Positions 12,527 to 23,952 of a DNA stretch of 64,000 nucleotides are shown piece after piece; within the stretch, counting starts at the first letter, position 1; every line of letters starts with the position of its first letter. Under the pieces are notes generated by a model. It was not told where the DNA came from. It searched no databases and was given only the letters and a program-made list of their open reading frames with translations. Made by a program: the position numbers and the translations under genes. The stretch covers positions 13,210,094 to 13,274,093 of the forward strand of contig NC_081143.1 in assembly GCF_958295425.1 (NCBI RefSeq), given 5' to 3'. This DNA is from Solea solea. Taxonomy: Eukaryota > Chordata > Actinopteri > Pleuronectiformes > Soleidae.

Positions 12527-14726
12527 CACCCTCACTCCCTGGGCCTGACGTAAAGGATTTCAAACAAGTGAAAGTGTAGCTGTAATTAAAACGTTTACCC
12601 GCAAACTAATAATATCAGTTCAGATTATCCAGCATAGCTATTACCACACAGTGTGATACCAGCTGTAGCACGGAGTGAGCCCTGCACTGTTGCCATCAGG
12701 GGAATGTAATAAATTCAGAACACCATTTGTCCCATGCAGTAGATTAGCCACAGCAGTTTCAAACCATTAGTCTGGATGAATGAGTTTGGCCTCAGATGAA
12801 CACGTGTAAAAATCGCAGTGTGTTTTGCAGCCCCAGCATCCAACATGTGTCTCATGTCACCAGTTTTGTGGTCACCAGTTACAATCGTTTAGTCTCCACA
12901 GTTGGTAATAAAGGTCAATGAAAGTGCCCACTTGTGCATGTGTGACTGACAGAATGCAGCAGTTGTTGAAATGAGCTTGTCTTTTATTCTTCGTTTCCTG
13001 CATGTTTTATGCTGAGTTTTGTAACCGCCATTCGAAATGTGGCGTATAAATAAAGTTTATTGCCAGTATTTATGGTAACAACACCAAAACAAACTGATGT
13101 TCTCGACAGAAGCCATTCTCTTTTTCGCGGTAATGTCTTGTGCAGTTAAACAAGTTTGAATGATATATTGTGTTTATAAACATCACAAATTCAGTATTGA
13201 GGGTAAGGCCATAGGTGTTTGATTAAGTGTGATGGTTTGGCGCCAGCTTTATAAAGCCAACTGGTCCCAGGAGAACATTAAAAAGCCTTACATAAAAGGG
13301 GGTCAGTGGTGTAATCTGAAGAATTGACAGCTTTATTAAAACCACGATGTAATAAGGCCAGGACCTGTCCATTTTAGATTTAGAGAGCCGTTTTAATAAG
13401 CAGCTTCCTGGCTGCAGACACTCTCGTCCTGACACAATTATGAAAAACTTAGTCTTAGCTAAGGAGGTTCTTGTCTTCAATCAGTTCCACAAATATGAAC
13501 ATTAATTATGTCGGATTGCTTCATTTGGGATGGCATTTTCCCAATAAGAAAGAGTTACACTTAAGATATTAAAAATACAATATTTGCACACTAAACACTT
13601 TTTTTGCAAACAATTTTGATTAGACTTAGTGATCTTTTTTAACCTCTTAAAAAACAGATTTTCACATCAGCAACGGGATTTAGCTCAGAAATATTGGAAG
13701 ATTTTTTTCTAAGGTTTACTATCATATAAACTGGGGATAGGACAAAAATAGTGTGAATATGAAACATAACAGATGGGGTTAGTATAGAATTATCGTGGTA
13801 CATATAGTTGTAATTTATGACTAATTGTGTCTCAAAATCAGTGGGGGAGGCACATAGAAACAGCTGATTGCATATTGCTTCTCTTTTCCCCTTGTATGCG
13901 TCACTTGTGTCTCTTCTGTCTGTGGATTATTACACTGATGATGAATATTAAAACAGGGCGAGAAGTGGAAAGTCTAACAACCATGAATAGCAAACAGAGC
14001 AAGTGGCAAGTTGGTGCCATATTCTGTCTTTCAGAGCGTCTCTGCTTCACTTTGGTCAGACATCACAGCCTTATAGTCGCAGTTATCTGACCAGTGTGTA
14101 CTCAACAAAAACTGCAGATTGATATGTTACCCACTGTGCGGTCAGAACAGCAGCGTGTGATCTGCTGTAGAGAAATAAGAGACTGGAGAATGTCATAATT
14201 GACTTATGAGAATTAAGAATTCCACCTATAGATTTGAAGAGGGACTAGAGAACTTCAAAAGGCAGTTTGTCCTGTCTGATCTCCTCAGAGAGTCTGTTTT
14301 GGAATTGAGATGTCTGACCCTTTCAGTGCCCGTCAAAGCCTTCCAAGGATCTGCTGAAACACAGCTAAGGGTATAGTTTTCAGAATTGCAGGATTCTTAG
14401 TTTGAATTGGATAGCATCTCATCTGGACAGCACATATGTCGATCAAATCCTATGCTCACAGTATGGGATGCAGACTCTGCTATACTTTTGACAACTCCAA
14501 ACCCATGCCGATGAAATATGGATGACATCATTGTGGGGTTATTGTTGCAGATAGCTCCCTGCAGAGTCACAGAAGTGAGTAAACTGTTCCCATGGGTGAA
14601 GTAGTAGCTCACATAAACTGAGTGTTTGTTTCATATTAAATTGGTTGCGTGACCCTTAAATCAAATGTTTTATTGTTACAGGTTTAAAAAGGTCAGAGAC
14701 TCAGTATTTAACACTGACTGACAACA
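12525..14726. other. Unannotated DNA
   Basis: No gene is visible. At about 13020-13062 the string 'gtggcgtataaataaagtttattg' resembles the 3' terminus of a fish LINE or SINE, whose consensus has the form 'gcgctatataaataaagtt', so an old LINE tail may sit here. The open frame 13827-14090 has no motif. Confidence 0.45.
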
Positions 14727-14762
14727 TTAAAGACAGGTACACAGAAGTGGACCTGTCTTTAA
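14727..14762. repeat. Short perfect inverted repeat
   Basis: The arms ttaaagacaggt (14727-14738) and acctgtctttaa (14751-14762) are perfect complements with a 12-nt spacer. It lies 119 bp upstream of the larger hairpin at 14881. Confidence 0.9.
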
Positions 14763-14880
14763 AATCTCATTCAAAGGTTAGATAACATTTAATCACATTT
14801 TCTTTTTTTTTTAAATGACTTATTTTCATCTTGTTTTTTTTTCCCACAGCAGTAAATCATTTTCAGTTCAATACAACAAA

Positions 14881-14966
14881 AATGATGAAAATAACGTCTC
14901 ATCGTCAGACTTATGCTTGGCTGTATGAAGCGTACATCTGACAATGAGACGTATTTTCAACATCTT
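14881..14966. other. 86-nt imperfect hairpin (pre-miRNA-sized foldback)
   Basis: The left arm 14881-14918 and right arm 14928-14966 pair over about 38 bp around a 9-nt loop (ggctgtatg). The perfect core runs include acgtctcat/atgagacgt, gtcaga/tctgac and gaaaata/tattttc. Mismatches are few and scattered, mostly near the loop. Size and geometry fit a microRNA precursor, but they also fit a tiny foldback MITE. I recognise no known mature miRNA in it. The strand of any transcript cannot be decided from sequence alone. Confidence 0.6.
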
Positions 14967-14975
14967 TATTGTTTT

Positions 14976-15940
14976 AAATCTATCTATCACTTTTTGAGAT
15001 TTTCTTCTTGAGGATCTGAACCCTGTTTGTATTCAATAAATTGAACTGGGGAAGAGTTGAAAGGAAATACCGGATTATATGATAGCTTTCATATCCCAAG
15101 GGAAATCAAACCAGTCTGGTATTGGCCATTGTTAGAGCAGCAGGCCTTAGTCTGCTACACACAGAAAAACTGTGCTTTCCTCCGTGGAAGCTGTTTTTCC
15201 TCTGGCTCCACCGGAGATAAAGATAAAAAAGAGACCTTGACTCATGTGCAGTAGAAATGCGACATGCATTATTTATGATGGTTATTTTCAGAACCATTTT
15301 GTTTTAAGTATTAAGACCAACGTCAAAGACACCATTCCTCCCATTTCCTCTTGTAACCTGCAACAACACCATGTCTAATGTTTTTTAAAGTAGATTTAGC
15401 TTTACAAAACTATGCACACAAAGCAGTCCTAAAAAACAAAACAAAAAACATTTTCTTCTATGAGAGATTAATTTAACAGAGAACAGTGTAGTGTGCGGTT
15501 GCTTCAGTTCTCTCTGGCTCATGTGGGGAGTTACAACAACAGGGAAGCAGCTGATTAACCATTTAAATGTTATCACCCACTCCTTTATGAAAGGAAGTTG
15601 CATCTTCTCTTCACTAAATCCCCCATGTTTCTCTCTAGGTATTGACATATCTTTCTCTTACAATCATAGCTGTGAAACATCAGCCATATTAAAGACATGG
15701 TTGGCCCTGATAAGGACAATATTGTTGGAGTATTATGTATTTCCCTGCACAGTAAAAGGTAATAAACCGACTGCAAGTGATAGCCACCACAGAGATGAAA
15801 AAAATGATATTAGATTTATTTATACATATTTGTGGAACTACGCTCGACAACTAAGCTTGTTTCCTTCCATTTGTTTCATTAAATTGTTCGGAGTACTCTT
15901 TTTTTCACAAAACAATATGCATAAATAATGCATCCTCAGT
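14976..15940. other. Unannotated DNA
   Basis: Several unrelated short open frames overlap on both strands at 15385-15928. None carries a domain or plausible splice context. I treat them as chance. Confidence 0.5.
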
Positions 15941-16390
15941 ATGGAGCTGGAGGTGGACCCAGTGGAGGTGGTGGGAGAGAGGAGAATGGCTACCAAGCTT
16001 TCATCTCTGATCGACAATCTCTCCCACCCCCTGCAGGACACCAGATCAGCACTGGGCAGCTCCTTCAGTAACAGACTGAAACATCCTAAATGTCTGAAGG
16101 AGCGTTATCGCAGGTCGTTCCTTCCTGCAGTTGTTAGACTGTACCACAAACACTGCTTGCAGTTGACCACACATCATTCCTTCCTTCTATACTGTTTATA
16201 TTCTGCTAACTGTCTATTCTACATTATATTTTAACTATTTTTTATAGTCTAAGTGTTAATATCTTTTTATATTGTAATTTGTTTTTGGTAATGCATGTTT
16301 ATTATTTATTAGCTTTATCTTTACTGTCTTGCTGCTGTAACGATGTAAATTTCCCCACTGCGGGACAAATAAAGGGCTATCTTATCTAGT
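15941..16390 (+). pseudogene. Non-LTR retrotransposon ORF2 C-terminus and 3' UTR
   Basis: The forward frame from 15941 ends with TRSALGSSFSNRLKHPKCL and ERYRRSFLPAVVRLYHKHC. This is the C-terminal tail typical of a teleost LINE ORF2, whose consensus has forms like 'RYRRSFLPAAVRLYN'. The stop is followed by an AT-rich 3' UTR of about 150 bp that ends with 'aatttccccactgcgggacaaataaagg' and a short ttatct tail, the recognisable terminus of this family. The copy is strongly 5'-truncated, as LINE insertions usually are. Apparent integrity of the last ~95 codons suggests it is not very old. I cannot assign the clade with confidence. Confidence 0.8.
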
Positions 16391-17269
16391 GAGTAGTGTT
16401 GGTACAAACAAACCTCTGAATGGAAATTAGATACACACACACCATTTTATCACAGAAAAATATACACAAATAAAGTTGAAATATTAAATAGAGCATCAAC
16501 TATGGAAATAGTAATTCTCCTACCTTGTGGGTTACACATCCATTTTAATTTCGCTGTTGCTCTATAGAGAGGATTCAACTGATTTTTAACTAACTGAGCT
16601 GGAGGCACAAAAGCTAGGAAAAAAAAAAAATGTCTTGAATAATCATACAAAACTGGCTTTATTCATCAGATGTTCCGACTCATGCATATCTGATAGACAA
16701 GTCCACACATCCTGAGGCATGTCTTGGTTTGGGATGATGGATAGTCTGTGGCTAATATTGCATGTGATTGTCAAGGCTTTTCATTACTTTGTATGGCAAA
16801 CAGTCAGCATACAGTGGTATAGTGGCAACACAGAAAAAATTTAAAATTGCTTTGGGAAATTGGCACACTCTCACTTTACATGAGACCATAAATGTCTCCT
16901 ATAGTAAGTATACATTTCAGTCTAGCACCTGTAATAAATCCTGATTAGAATTTGCCTAGTCTGTCCCTTATCCAATTTTTTTGTGGGTTTAATGCCTGAT
17001 CAGGGAATAAAATTAGCTATCTAAGTTAATTTAGGTTACATCTTCCAAGAAATGTAATATCAGTGAAGTAAACCCCTCTGGGCAAAAGCAAATATTTTGG
17101 TTGAGTGTATAGCAGCATATGTTGAACTCAGTTATATGTTGCTATTAGGCCCTGGTTAAGTGCAAGATGTATGTTAAGCAGTACTGAGTTTTCTAGGGTT
17201 CCATGTCGCGCAGTCACTTCAGCTACTCATGACAATGGCTGTTTGAGTGGCAGTGAATCAGGAAGTGAA
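16391..17269. other. Unannotated DNA
   Basis: AT-rich unique sequence without a recognised gene or repeat. Confidence 0.5.
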
Positions 17270-17270
17270 T

Positions 17271-17304
<34 letters not shown>

Positions 17305-17305
17305 T
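17270..17305. repeat. (GT)n microsatellite with a GA tail
   Basis: About 12-13 GT units are followed by gagagagag. Confidence 0.95.
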
Positions 17306-17529
17306 GCTTAATGAGCTGAGAGAGATAGGAAGAGGATGGCATGTGAGAGCAAAATACTATTAAGTTGCTCAGATTTTGTTGTGTTAGGGTTGGCTATGAC
17401 TCATAGTAGTGTTAAGAGGCAAAATAAAGTTGCAACAGAAATGAGAGTTTATCCTGTAGCTACAATATTTTGATGACTCTTGGCCAGAGCCATTTATTCC
17501 CAACAAATCTGGTGTTGCCTCTATATTTA

Positions 17530-17612
17530 GGGGCAGCTGTAGATCAATGCTAGAGCAGGTGATCTTCCAAACAAAGTGTTGGGGATTTGAGTCCCAGCTC
17601 CTCAAGTTCACT
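17530..17612 (+). repeat. tRNA-derived SINE head fragment
   Basis: Contains an A-box-like segment (gatcaatgctagagc, compare tRNA 'tagctcagtggtagagc') and, about 38 bp on, a B-box-like segment (gggatttgagtcccag, compare 'ggttcgaatcc'). The flanking words gggcagctgtag and cagctcctcaagttca match a common teleost SINE head. The RNA polymerase III promoter boxes have decayed and the body and tail are missing. It is not a functional tRNA gene, because the acceptor stem halves do not pair. Confidence 0.7.
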
Positions 17613-18440
17613 ATGATATAGTGTGATAGAAAAAGAGCTGCTTATACGACAAAGGTTCTACGTAAACAGAGGCCATTTATATGTCATAACACATGACAAC
17701 ACGTTTACCTATGTGTAAACATTTTTGTCAACTGATGATGCATGGCAAATTAAAATTTGGTACTGGCATTTTAACAATATTCAAGATAGATAACAGCGAT
17801 GGAATTGAACGCAATTTAAAATAGCAGGACATCAACTCAGCAAGAAACCTAAGGGCATAATGCAATCTGGTGAAAACACACCAGGTTATATCTGTGTCTG
17901 AAATATGTCACTTAAGTGTTTAAGAACCTTTTGCTACTTATTGGTGATTCAATTTCATTTTGTTTGTCTCAACATTTGGGCAAAAAAAAAGGAAACAGAC
18001 AATGAAATAACAACTCAAAATCACACTAATTCCATGGCAATTTTAATAAAAGTAAAGTATGAACTTTGAAGCCAGATTGTATCTGCTTTTTTTTTTATCA
18101 GTGAGATTAGAGCATAATGATGCATCACTGCACAGTGACACATTCCTGATATCTCATGGTTATACATAAGCACAAGCTCTATATATTTAGGATTTATCTT
18201 GAAATACATGCTAGCCTCAGCAATAATTACAAAACATGGAATGTGACATAATAGTGAAGCACAGACTCTCCTTAATTTGACCATTTATCAGAGTTTTTTC
18301 TTCGTTAGCCCCATCAACAGACTATAAACAAACCCCTGACAATGTGATGAGTATAATTTGCTGTGTCTACAGCCAGGAGATAAATGAAGGTGATAGGTGA
18401 ATTGATTTGATGTGTCAGAGACCGGGCTTTAAGAGCCTAG
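17613..18440. other. Unannotated DNA
   Basis: No gene or clear repeat. The minus-strand open frame 18284-18021 has no motif. Confidence 0.5.
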
Positions 18441-18447
18441 TGAGCAC

Positions 18448-18515
18448 TATCAGCCAATGTGGTGCAGTGGGTTAAGGTTAGGCCCAAGTAAAGGACTGAG
18501 TTGAGGGTTATGCCA
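18448..18515 (+). repeat. Second tRNA-like (SINE) fragment
   Basis: 'gtggtgcagtgggttaagg' (18459-18477) resembles a tRNA A box with D-loop, and 'gttgagggttatgcc' (18501-18515) is where the B box should be. The spacing fits a tRNA-derived SINE head of another family. It runs directly into a perfect palindrome at 18516. The evidence is weaker than for the copy at 17530. Confidence 0.45.
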
Positions 18516-18554
18516 CCTTACAGATGTGCAAGGTATCCTTGCACATCTGTAAGG
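18516..18554. repeat. Perfect 18-bp inverted repeat with 3-nt loop
   Basis: ccttacagatgtgcaagg (18516-18533) and its exact complement (18537-18554) are separated by tat. One mismatch outside the arms (15/55) is followed by further pairing (gcc/ggc). It occurs at the end of a SINE-like fragment. Confidence 0.95.
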
Positions 18555-21415
18555 CGGCGCTGAGGGACAGGGAGTAGGGATATATGACGCTCTTGGAATG
18601 AGACAGCTCAGACTTTTGCATCGCTATAGGAGTGTGTTTATTGTTTACAGTAGTCTAATGCTAACTGGATGTTGAGTAAAGATAATTTTGCCAAATGATC
18701 ATGACTATAGTGTAATAATGAAGTTGATCTTTTGATTGGTTTTCTTGTTATTGTTGGTATTTTTCACTAAACCTTTGGTATTATAAACCAGTAAGAGAAT
18801 GATTTGTTCTCTGCAAAAATCAAATCCGTTATTTCCTATGATAAAATGGCATAGGTTATAGATTTTGGTGCGGGACAGTGTTCCACTGAAATTGAGATGG
18901 ATTTTTGAGACATTTTTGGTTGCAAAATCAATTTGATCTGCATTTGCTGACCATTTGTTTTTGGTGTCACATTACTTGGGCCACCTTTTTCGCTGTGATG
19001 AATTGCTTTGTATGGCTTGAGAAAGTCCTTTGCAAGCTCACATTTTGTTCTTGTGTTCTGAATTAGTCTGACATTTCATGCTTGAATGCCTTCATGACAT
19101 TTAGTTTAAGGAAATGTCATGGTCTGGTGAACTGTCCAGGGCTAACCAAAAAAAAAAAAAAAAAAAAACAACCAAAAAAAAAGAAAAGATGAATATGGAG
19201 CAAGCCAAATTGAACTCCGGCACTCTTGCACTGCACTTAGTTTGAAGAACATGTTCCTGTTCACAGAAACAGTGTGACATTTTGATTATTATTATTATTT
19301 TTATGTATGCTATGTTTGTTAGTTTGATCAGTCTTTTAATAAGTTGTCTGATTTTACACTGGGAGAAAAAAATTACACTTGAATATTTCCCTGAAGCATT
19401 ACTCTGTGATTGCTTCTCCTTTTTTCCGGGTATAAAGAAAAATTGAATATGCTAAAATGATGAACAAGTCTCTTGATTGCTTTGAGATTGAAGAGGTAAT
19501 CCCACCAGCCCCCATCCCCCTACTCCCAACACAGCAGTTCTCTCTACTTATTTTCTTTTTCTATTTCCAAACATGCAGTCTCCAATGTGTAAATGACAAT
19601 GTGACATCTCATTTGGCAATTCATCAAATGTCAGCCTGCACTTTCTCTTGCGTATAGTAAAATGCCATGTGTGTGTAAGAATGCAAGAATGGCCCATGTT
19701 GTAAAATCATTCTCTAATTGTTCCACTTCTATCTGAGTCCTTACTATTGTTTAACAGCCAACAGCTGCTCACGTACTGTTTTAACATCAAACGTCATTCC
19801 CGCTAAGAGGTGTCGAACAGCAACGCAGATGGTAACCTTTGTTTTGCCTGCACGGATTTGCTTCTACTGAGGTAATCACGCTAACCAGCGTGTCTAATCA
19901 CTGTAGCATTCACCCATGGCTGAAGGAGTAGCTGCTCAGTGAGTGTAACCTGTTGTCCTCAGCGTGTGATGATGGCTGTATCTCTTGACAAGTGGCCATC
20001 ATCTCCACCCATTCAAGCTTAGCGGCAAAACAACTTACATACACTGTCTTTAACAAGTGATGTCGGGTTAATGAAATCCTTTTCTGCTTCTTTTAATTAT
20101 CATTGCTCAGAAACAATACAGATTAAAGAAAAAAAAAATCATGCGCTTCAATATTTTATTTTTTTTCCAAAATTAAACAAATTTTATTCATGAGTGATTT
20201 AAATGCTTGCTCTTTGCTTTTCGTATCGATTAAGCTGTGTGTACACAGCGAAGAAGGAGACTGTAAAGGAACAATATGCTGAATTAATGATAACGTGATG
20301 GTTCAGCAAAGACTCCGTTTATTTCATTTTTCGACTACTTTATTATTTACTGCGTGCCCCGGCACTGTAAAAGAGCAGCTCTCCTTTCAGTTTACATTAT
20401 GAGTGAGTTTAGCTATACTCTCCACAAATTGTGATGCCTCTGGTTGCAGGTCTACAGTTCACGGAGATTACAGAAGATTGCAATTAACAGCCATTCTTAC
20501 CAGCACATGCAGAGCAAACGGGGTCATAACAGCAGTGTGGGCTTGCGTGTACCGGAGCCTGGAGGGAGTTTTAGTGGTTTATTGGCAAAGCACTATAGGG
20601 GAACACAGTGTCAGAGGCTAAGGAGGATAAGTGAGTTTGATGCAGTGCACTGCTTAGATTTTCTTTCTTTCTTTTTTTCTTTCTTTTTTTCTCCCCTTTT
20701 TTCTCCTCCTCATTTTTGCACGTGGTGCCTTTGTGGTGACTAAATGGCTCTGACACCATAGGTTAAGGTGGCAATTAAAAAGTGTCAAGGAAGTTCCTTG
20801 TGTGTTAATATAAGCCTCCCCTGCACCTCCCTCTGTCACTTGATATTGAGCGTCATTTGAAGCCCCGTTTTTTTCACCATATAGTTGTGCAACTCACTTC
20901 ATTAACACTCAATTAGATGTATGCTCTCTCTCTTTCTCTCTCTCCGTTTCTCCCAGCGTCGCTGTCTTGCTCCAGTGGAAAAAAGAAACTCTCTGTAGCA
21001 GTGGCACATGATCTGAATATGTGTGGGTTTATGATGAAAGATGAAGAACTAATTAACTAATAGAGGAATTAAGTAAGACGATGTGTAAAAACAAAATAAC
21101 TGCTGTGTGCCTTATTGTGGCAAAAAAAAAGCAAAGTGCAAACAAAAATACTTGCGACAATGTCTTGTTTTGCTTGATAATAGCCTACTCAAAATGAAGA
21201 ATTATGGCTTAAAGCCTGTTTGGCTTTAAGCATACTAGCAGCCTAAGAATTGGACCCGCTACATCTTTAGCATTCTTAAAGCAGTACTACCTAATGTATA
21301 ATTCATTAAAGAGTTTGTCATTGTTTATAAGCCGGTTTCTCCCACTGGATGAAGAAAACCCTTTGAATACAAATGTTTACAGCTACTAGGACAGTGGAAT
21401 AGAAGTCGAACTATG
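18555..21415. other. Unannotated DNA with simple repeats
   Basis: Contains an A-tract at about 19148-19170, a pyrimidine tract (CTTT)n/CT at about 20660-20712 and CT-rich sequence at about 20925-20945. Frames near 20403-20743 overlap on both strands and carry no motif. A minor inverted repeat (gcttaaagcc...ggctttaagc) lies near 21207-21231. No gene is visible. Confidence 0.5.
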
Positions 21416-21445
21416 TTTTTAAATGAACTAAAGTTCATTTAAAAA
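21416..21445. repeat. Perfect 14-bp inverted repeat with 2-nt loop
   Basis: tttttaaatgaact (21416-21429) and agttcatttaaaaa (21432-21445) are exact complements around aa. Confidence 0.9.
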
Positions 21446-21690
21446 AAATATGCAAAACAATACAGTACATTTTCCTGTTGTCGGCATAAACTACAGTTGT
21501 TTGCTTTGTATTTTTTTTTTCTTTTACATTTGAACAAGCATTGGAACGTAACATGCAGTATTCAAAGATGTGTTCATTCTACTTTGTTCTCTGTGTTTAT
21601 ATTTATATTTTTCATTATACTTTTGCGTGCCATATTCAAAAACCAACCCATGTGAGACCTTTTCCACCTGACCTAATTACATACAAGTGT

Positions 21691-21703
21691 ATGTATGTAT
21701 GTA

Positions 21704-21747
<44 letters not shown>

Positions 21748-21780
21748 TATATATATATATATATGAATGCATATATGTAT

Positions 21781-21819
<39 letters not shown>

Positions 21820-21846
21820 CACATATATGTGTTTGTGTGTGTATAT
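21691..21846. repeat. Compound (AT)n / (GTAT)n microsatellite
   Basis: GTAT units lead into (AT)n, then tttt, more (AT)n, gaatgcatatatgtatgt, further (AT)n and gtgtttgtgtgtgtat. The tyrosine/isoleucine-rich frames on both strands are artefacts of the repeat. Confidence 0.95.
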
Positions 21847-22023
21847 ACAATAATATAACAATAATAACAATGAGAATATTTTGGAAATTCAGTATTTCAA
21901 GTAAAATAGATGATAAATAGCGTCCGAACAAATTCAACCTTCGTGATTAGTGTTGATTTTGATGCAGGGAAATATGCAGCGCTGCATAATGTGCTCCAAA
22001 TGAATAAATTACTTCACTAGTTT

Positions 22024-22200
22024 TGCTTTACAGCAAGAAGGTCACTGGTTCAGATCCCAGTTGAACCAATGGCAATTCTTTGTGTTCACCCCCTGCGTGC
22101 GTGCGTGTGTGCGTGGGTTCTCTCCAGGTACTCTGACTTACTCCCACAATTCAAAAACATGCAGATTAGGTTGATTAGACACTAATCAACCTAATCCACT
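22024..22200 (+). repeat. SINE-like / LINE-tail interspersed repeat fragment, family B
   Basis: It begins with a tRNA-like stretch (cagcaagaaggtcactggttcagatcccag), which contains a degenerate B box. It continues with the family's body: 'gtgggttctctccaggtactctgac', 'actcccacaattc' and 'aaaaacatgcag'. A GTGC-rich run (gtgcgtgcgtgtgtgcgtg) sits where the family has 'gtgtgtgcgtgggttt'. The segment after catgca is replaced by a perfect palindrome, annotated separately. The 3' part is missing. Confidence 0.75.
22164..22196. repeat. Perfect 15-bp inverted repeat with 3-nt loop
   Basis: gattaggttgattag (22164-22178) and ctaatcaacctaatc (22182-22196) are exact complements around aca. The left arm corresponds to the normal family-B sequence ('caggttaggttaatt'). 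The right arm does not, so it looks like a copy of the left arm made in inverted orientation. Confidence 0.95.
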
Positions 22201-23950
22201 AAAGGGACCAGCGTGATTGTACTTACTAGACTTATTGTACACGGAGGAAGGAGGTGATGTATATTGGGAAAAGGGTGTCTAATGTTACACACTATACCAC
22301 TAAACTGTTATCTAAGACGTATGGCAGTGTAAAACAGTGTAGTGCTCTTTCATGTCACACAACGATTCAATGAGTTAAATGTGCTTATTTTTTTTATACA
22401 TTTTAGACAAACTATCAAAATATTGTGTATTGAAACATTTGCTCTCATGATTAAGCTTTGTTGGTAGTGAGATTACTTCACTTTTCAAATGTAGAGCAGC
22501 ATATGATTTGGTACATTTTTTTGAATAACTGGTTGTAAAGCTGACTTCTTTATTAGTCATTTCCAAATTATTTTTATTACGATTGCTGTGCTGCATAGGT
22601 ATCTTTCATTGGGTTGTAGCACACTAAAATGTTCCAAAACATTATGTAATTTCAATTGACCAATTGCCTTTCAACAAATATTCTTTTCACAGACTCCTAC
22701 TCAATTCAGAATTTGTTTTTCATTTTCATTTCAATTTTATTATTTAAGACTTGAGGAATCAACCAAGGGGAAACCTCTATCTGTTCTCCTACGTGCAGTT
22801 TTATTTTTTTTTTTTTCTCCGACAACTGGTCATTTGGTCAAAGTCAAATTTAGTTTGAACGTGGCCAATGTATTACATTTTTATTTAAAATGAAAACATT
22901 TGTACAACAAATAAAACTCTTCTTTATTTCTCCCTTCCTTCATCTCAGTGAAGACATGAATGTACTGTAATTACAAAGCTCTGTCGTCATCAAGGATGTA
23001 ATTTATTTGTTTTTGTTGACTTAGCAATACATTTATATTTTCATCGTACTGTGACACAGCTGGATTGAAATAGAAGAGAAGATGCAAAAACAAACTTAAA
23101 TGTGTTCAACAAATGACTGACAAAAGGATAAAACTAAAATGACTGGAAGTAACATCAATCACCTCCTTATAGATTTCTACAAGATGTTGTTCAATGGATT
23201 GAAAACAAAATCGCTTGAAACACCAAAATGTCACCAGTGTCCTTGGAGCGGTTTCTGTTTAAAGCTATACCACTTAATTATGTCCAAACTGTATGATGTT
23301 CAACAAAGCAGCTGCTGTGGAGTGACCTTTGCTTGTTGTTGATGTGACATGATCATAAAATGAAGCCATTTTTTTTTTCCTTTTAGTGCAGCTTTTACAC
23401 CTAAGCATGGATCATCACATCTAGTGGAAAGGTGACGTTGACATTTCCAGATATAAAAGGTTTGAGAGTATAATAAAGAATAAATAAGTTTTTGATTTGT
23501 AAAAAACTTTATAGATTACTATCTATCTGTCTGTCAGTCAGTCAGTCAGCTAGGTTAATCCATGGCAAATACACAAGGTAATCCATGGGATCATTTTATC
23601 TTGTGGGGAGTCCTTGGCTGATCATATTTTTTCCCCCATGAATTAATAATTGTGGACTCAAATCACTATATTGTCCCCAGAAATGACTCAGTCCAATCAT
23701 AAATTGAAACAAATGAACTAGCTACTACTAATTGTAATTTTCCTTTCAGAATAGGTTTTAAATCACCAAACACAGCAATGAGTTCAGAATGTCTTGATAC
23801 CCTGCAGTGCACTTCAAATTATTAAATCCGAAAGTATGCTAGGTCCTGCAATTTAACAGCACTTTTACATCACTGTTAAGTAGATCAACTTTACTTTACT
23901 GTTAACTTCAGTGTAAAGTTATATGCCACATACAAAATGGAGTGATTCCT
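22201..23950. other. Unannotated DNA
   Basis: AT-rich unique sequence with T-tracts near 22803 and 23368 and a short (TCTG)/(TCAG) tract at about 23522-23549. No gene is visible. Confidence 0.5.
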
Positions 23951-23952
23951 AA

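Noticed and set aside
17530..17612. Functional tRNA gene
   Set aside because: A and B boxes are degenerate and the ends do not form an acceptor stem; a SINE head explains it better.
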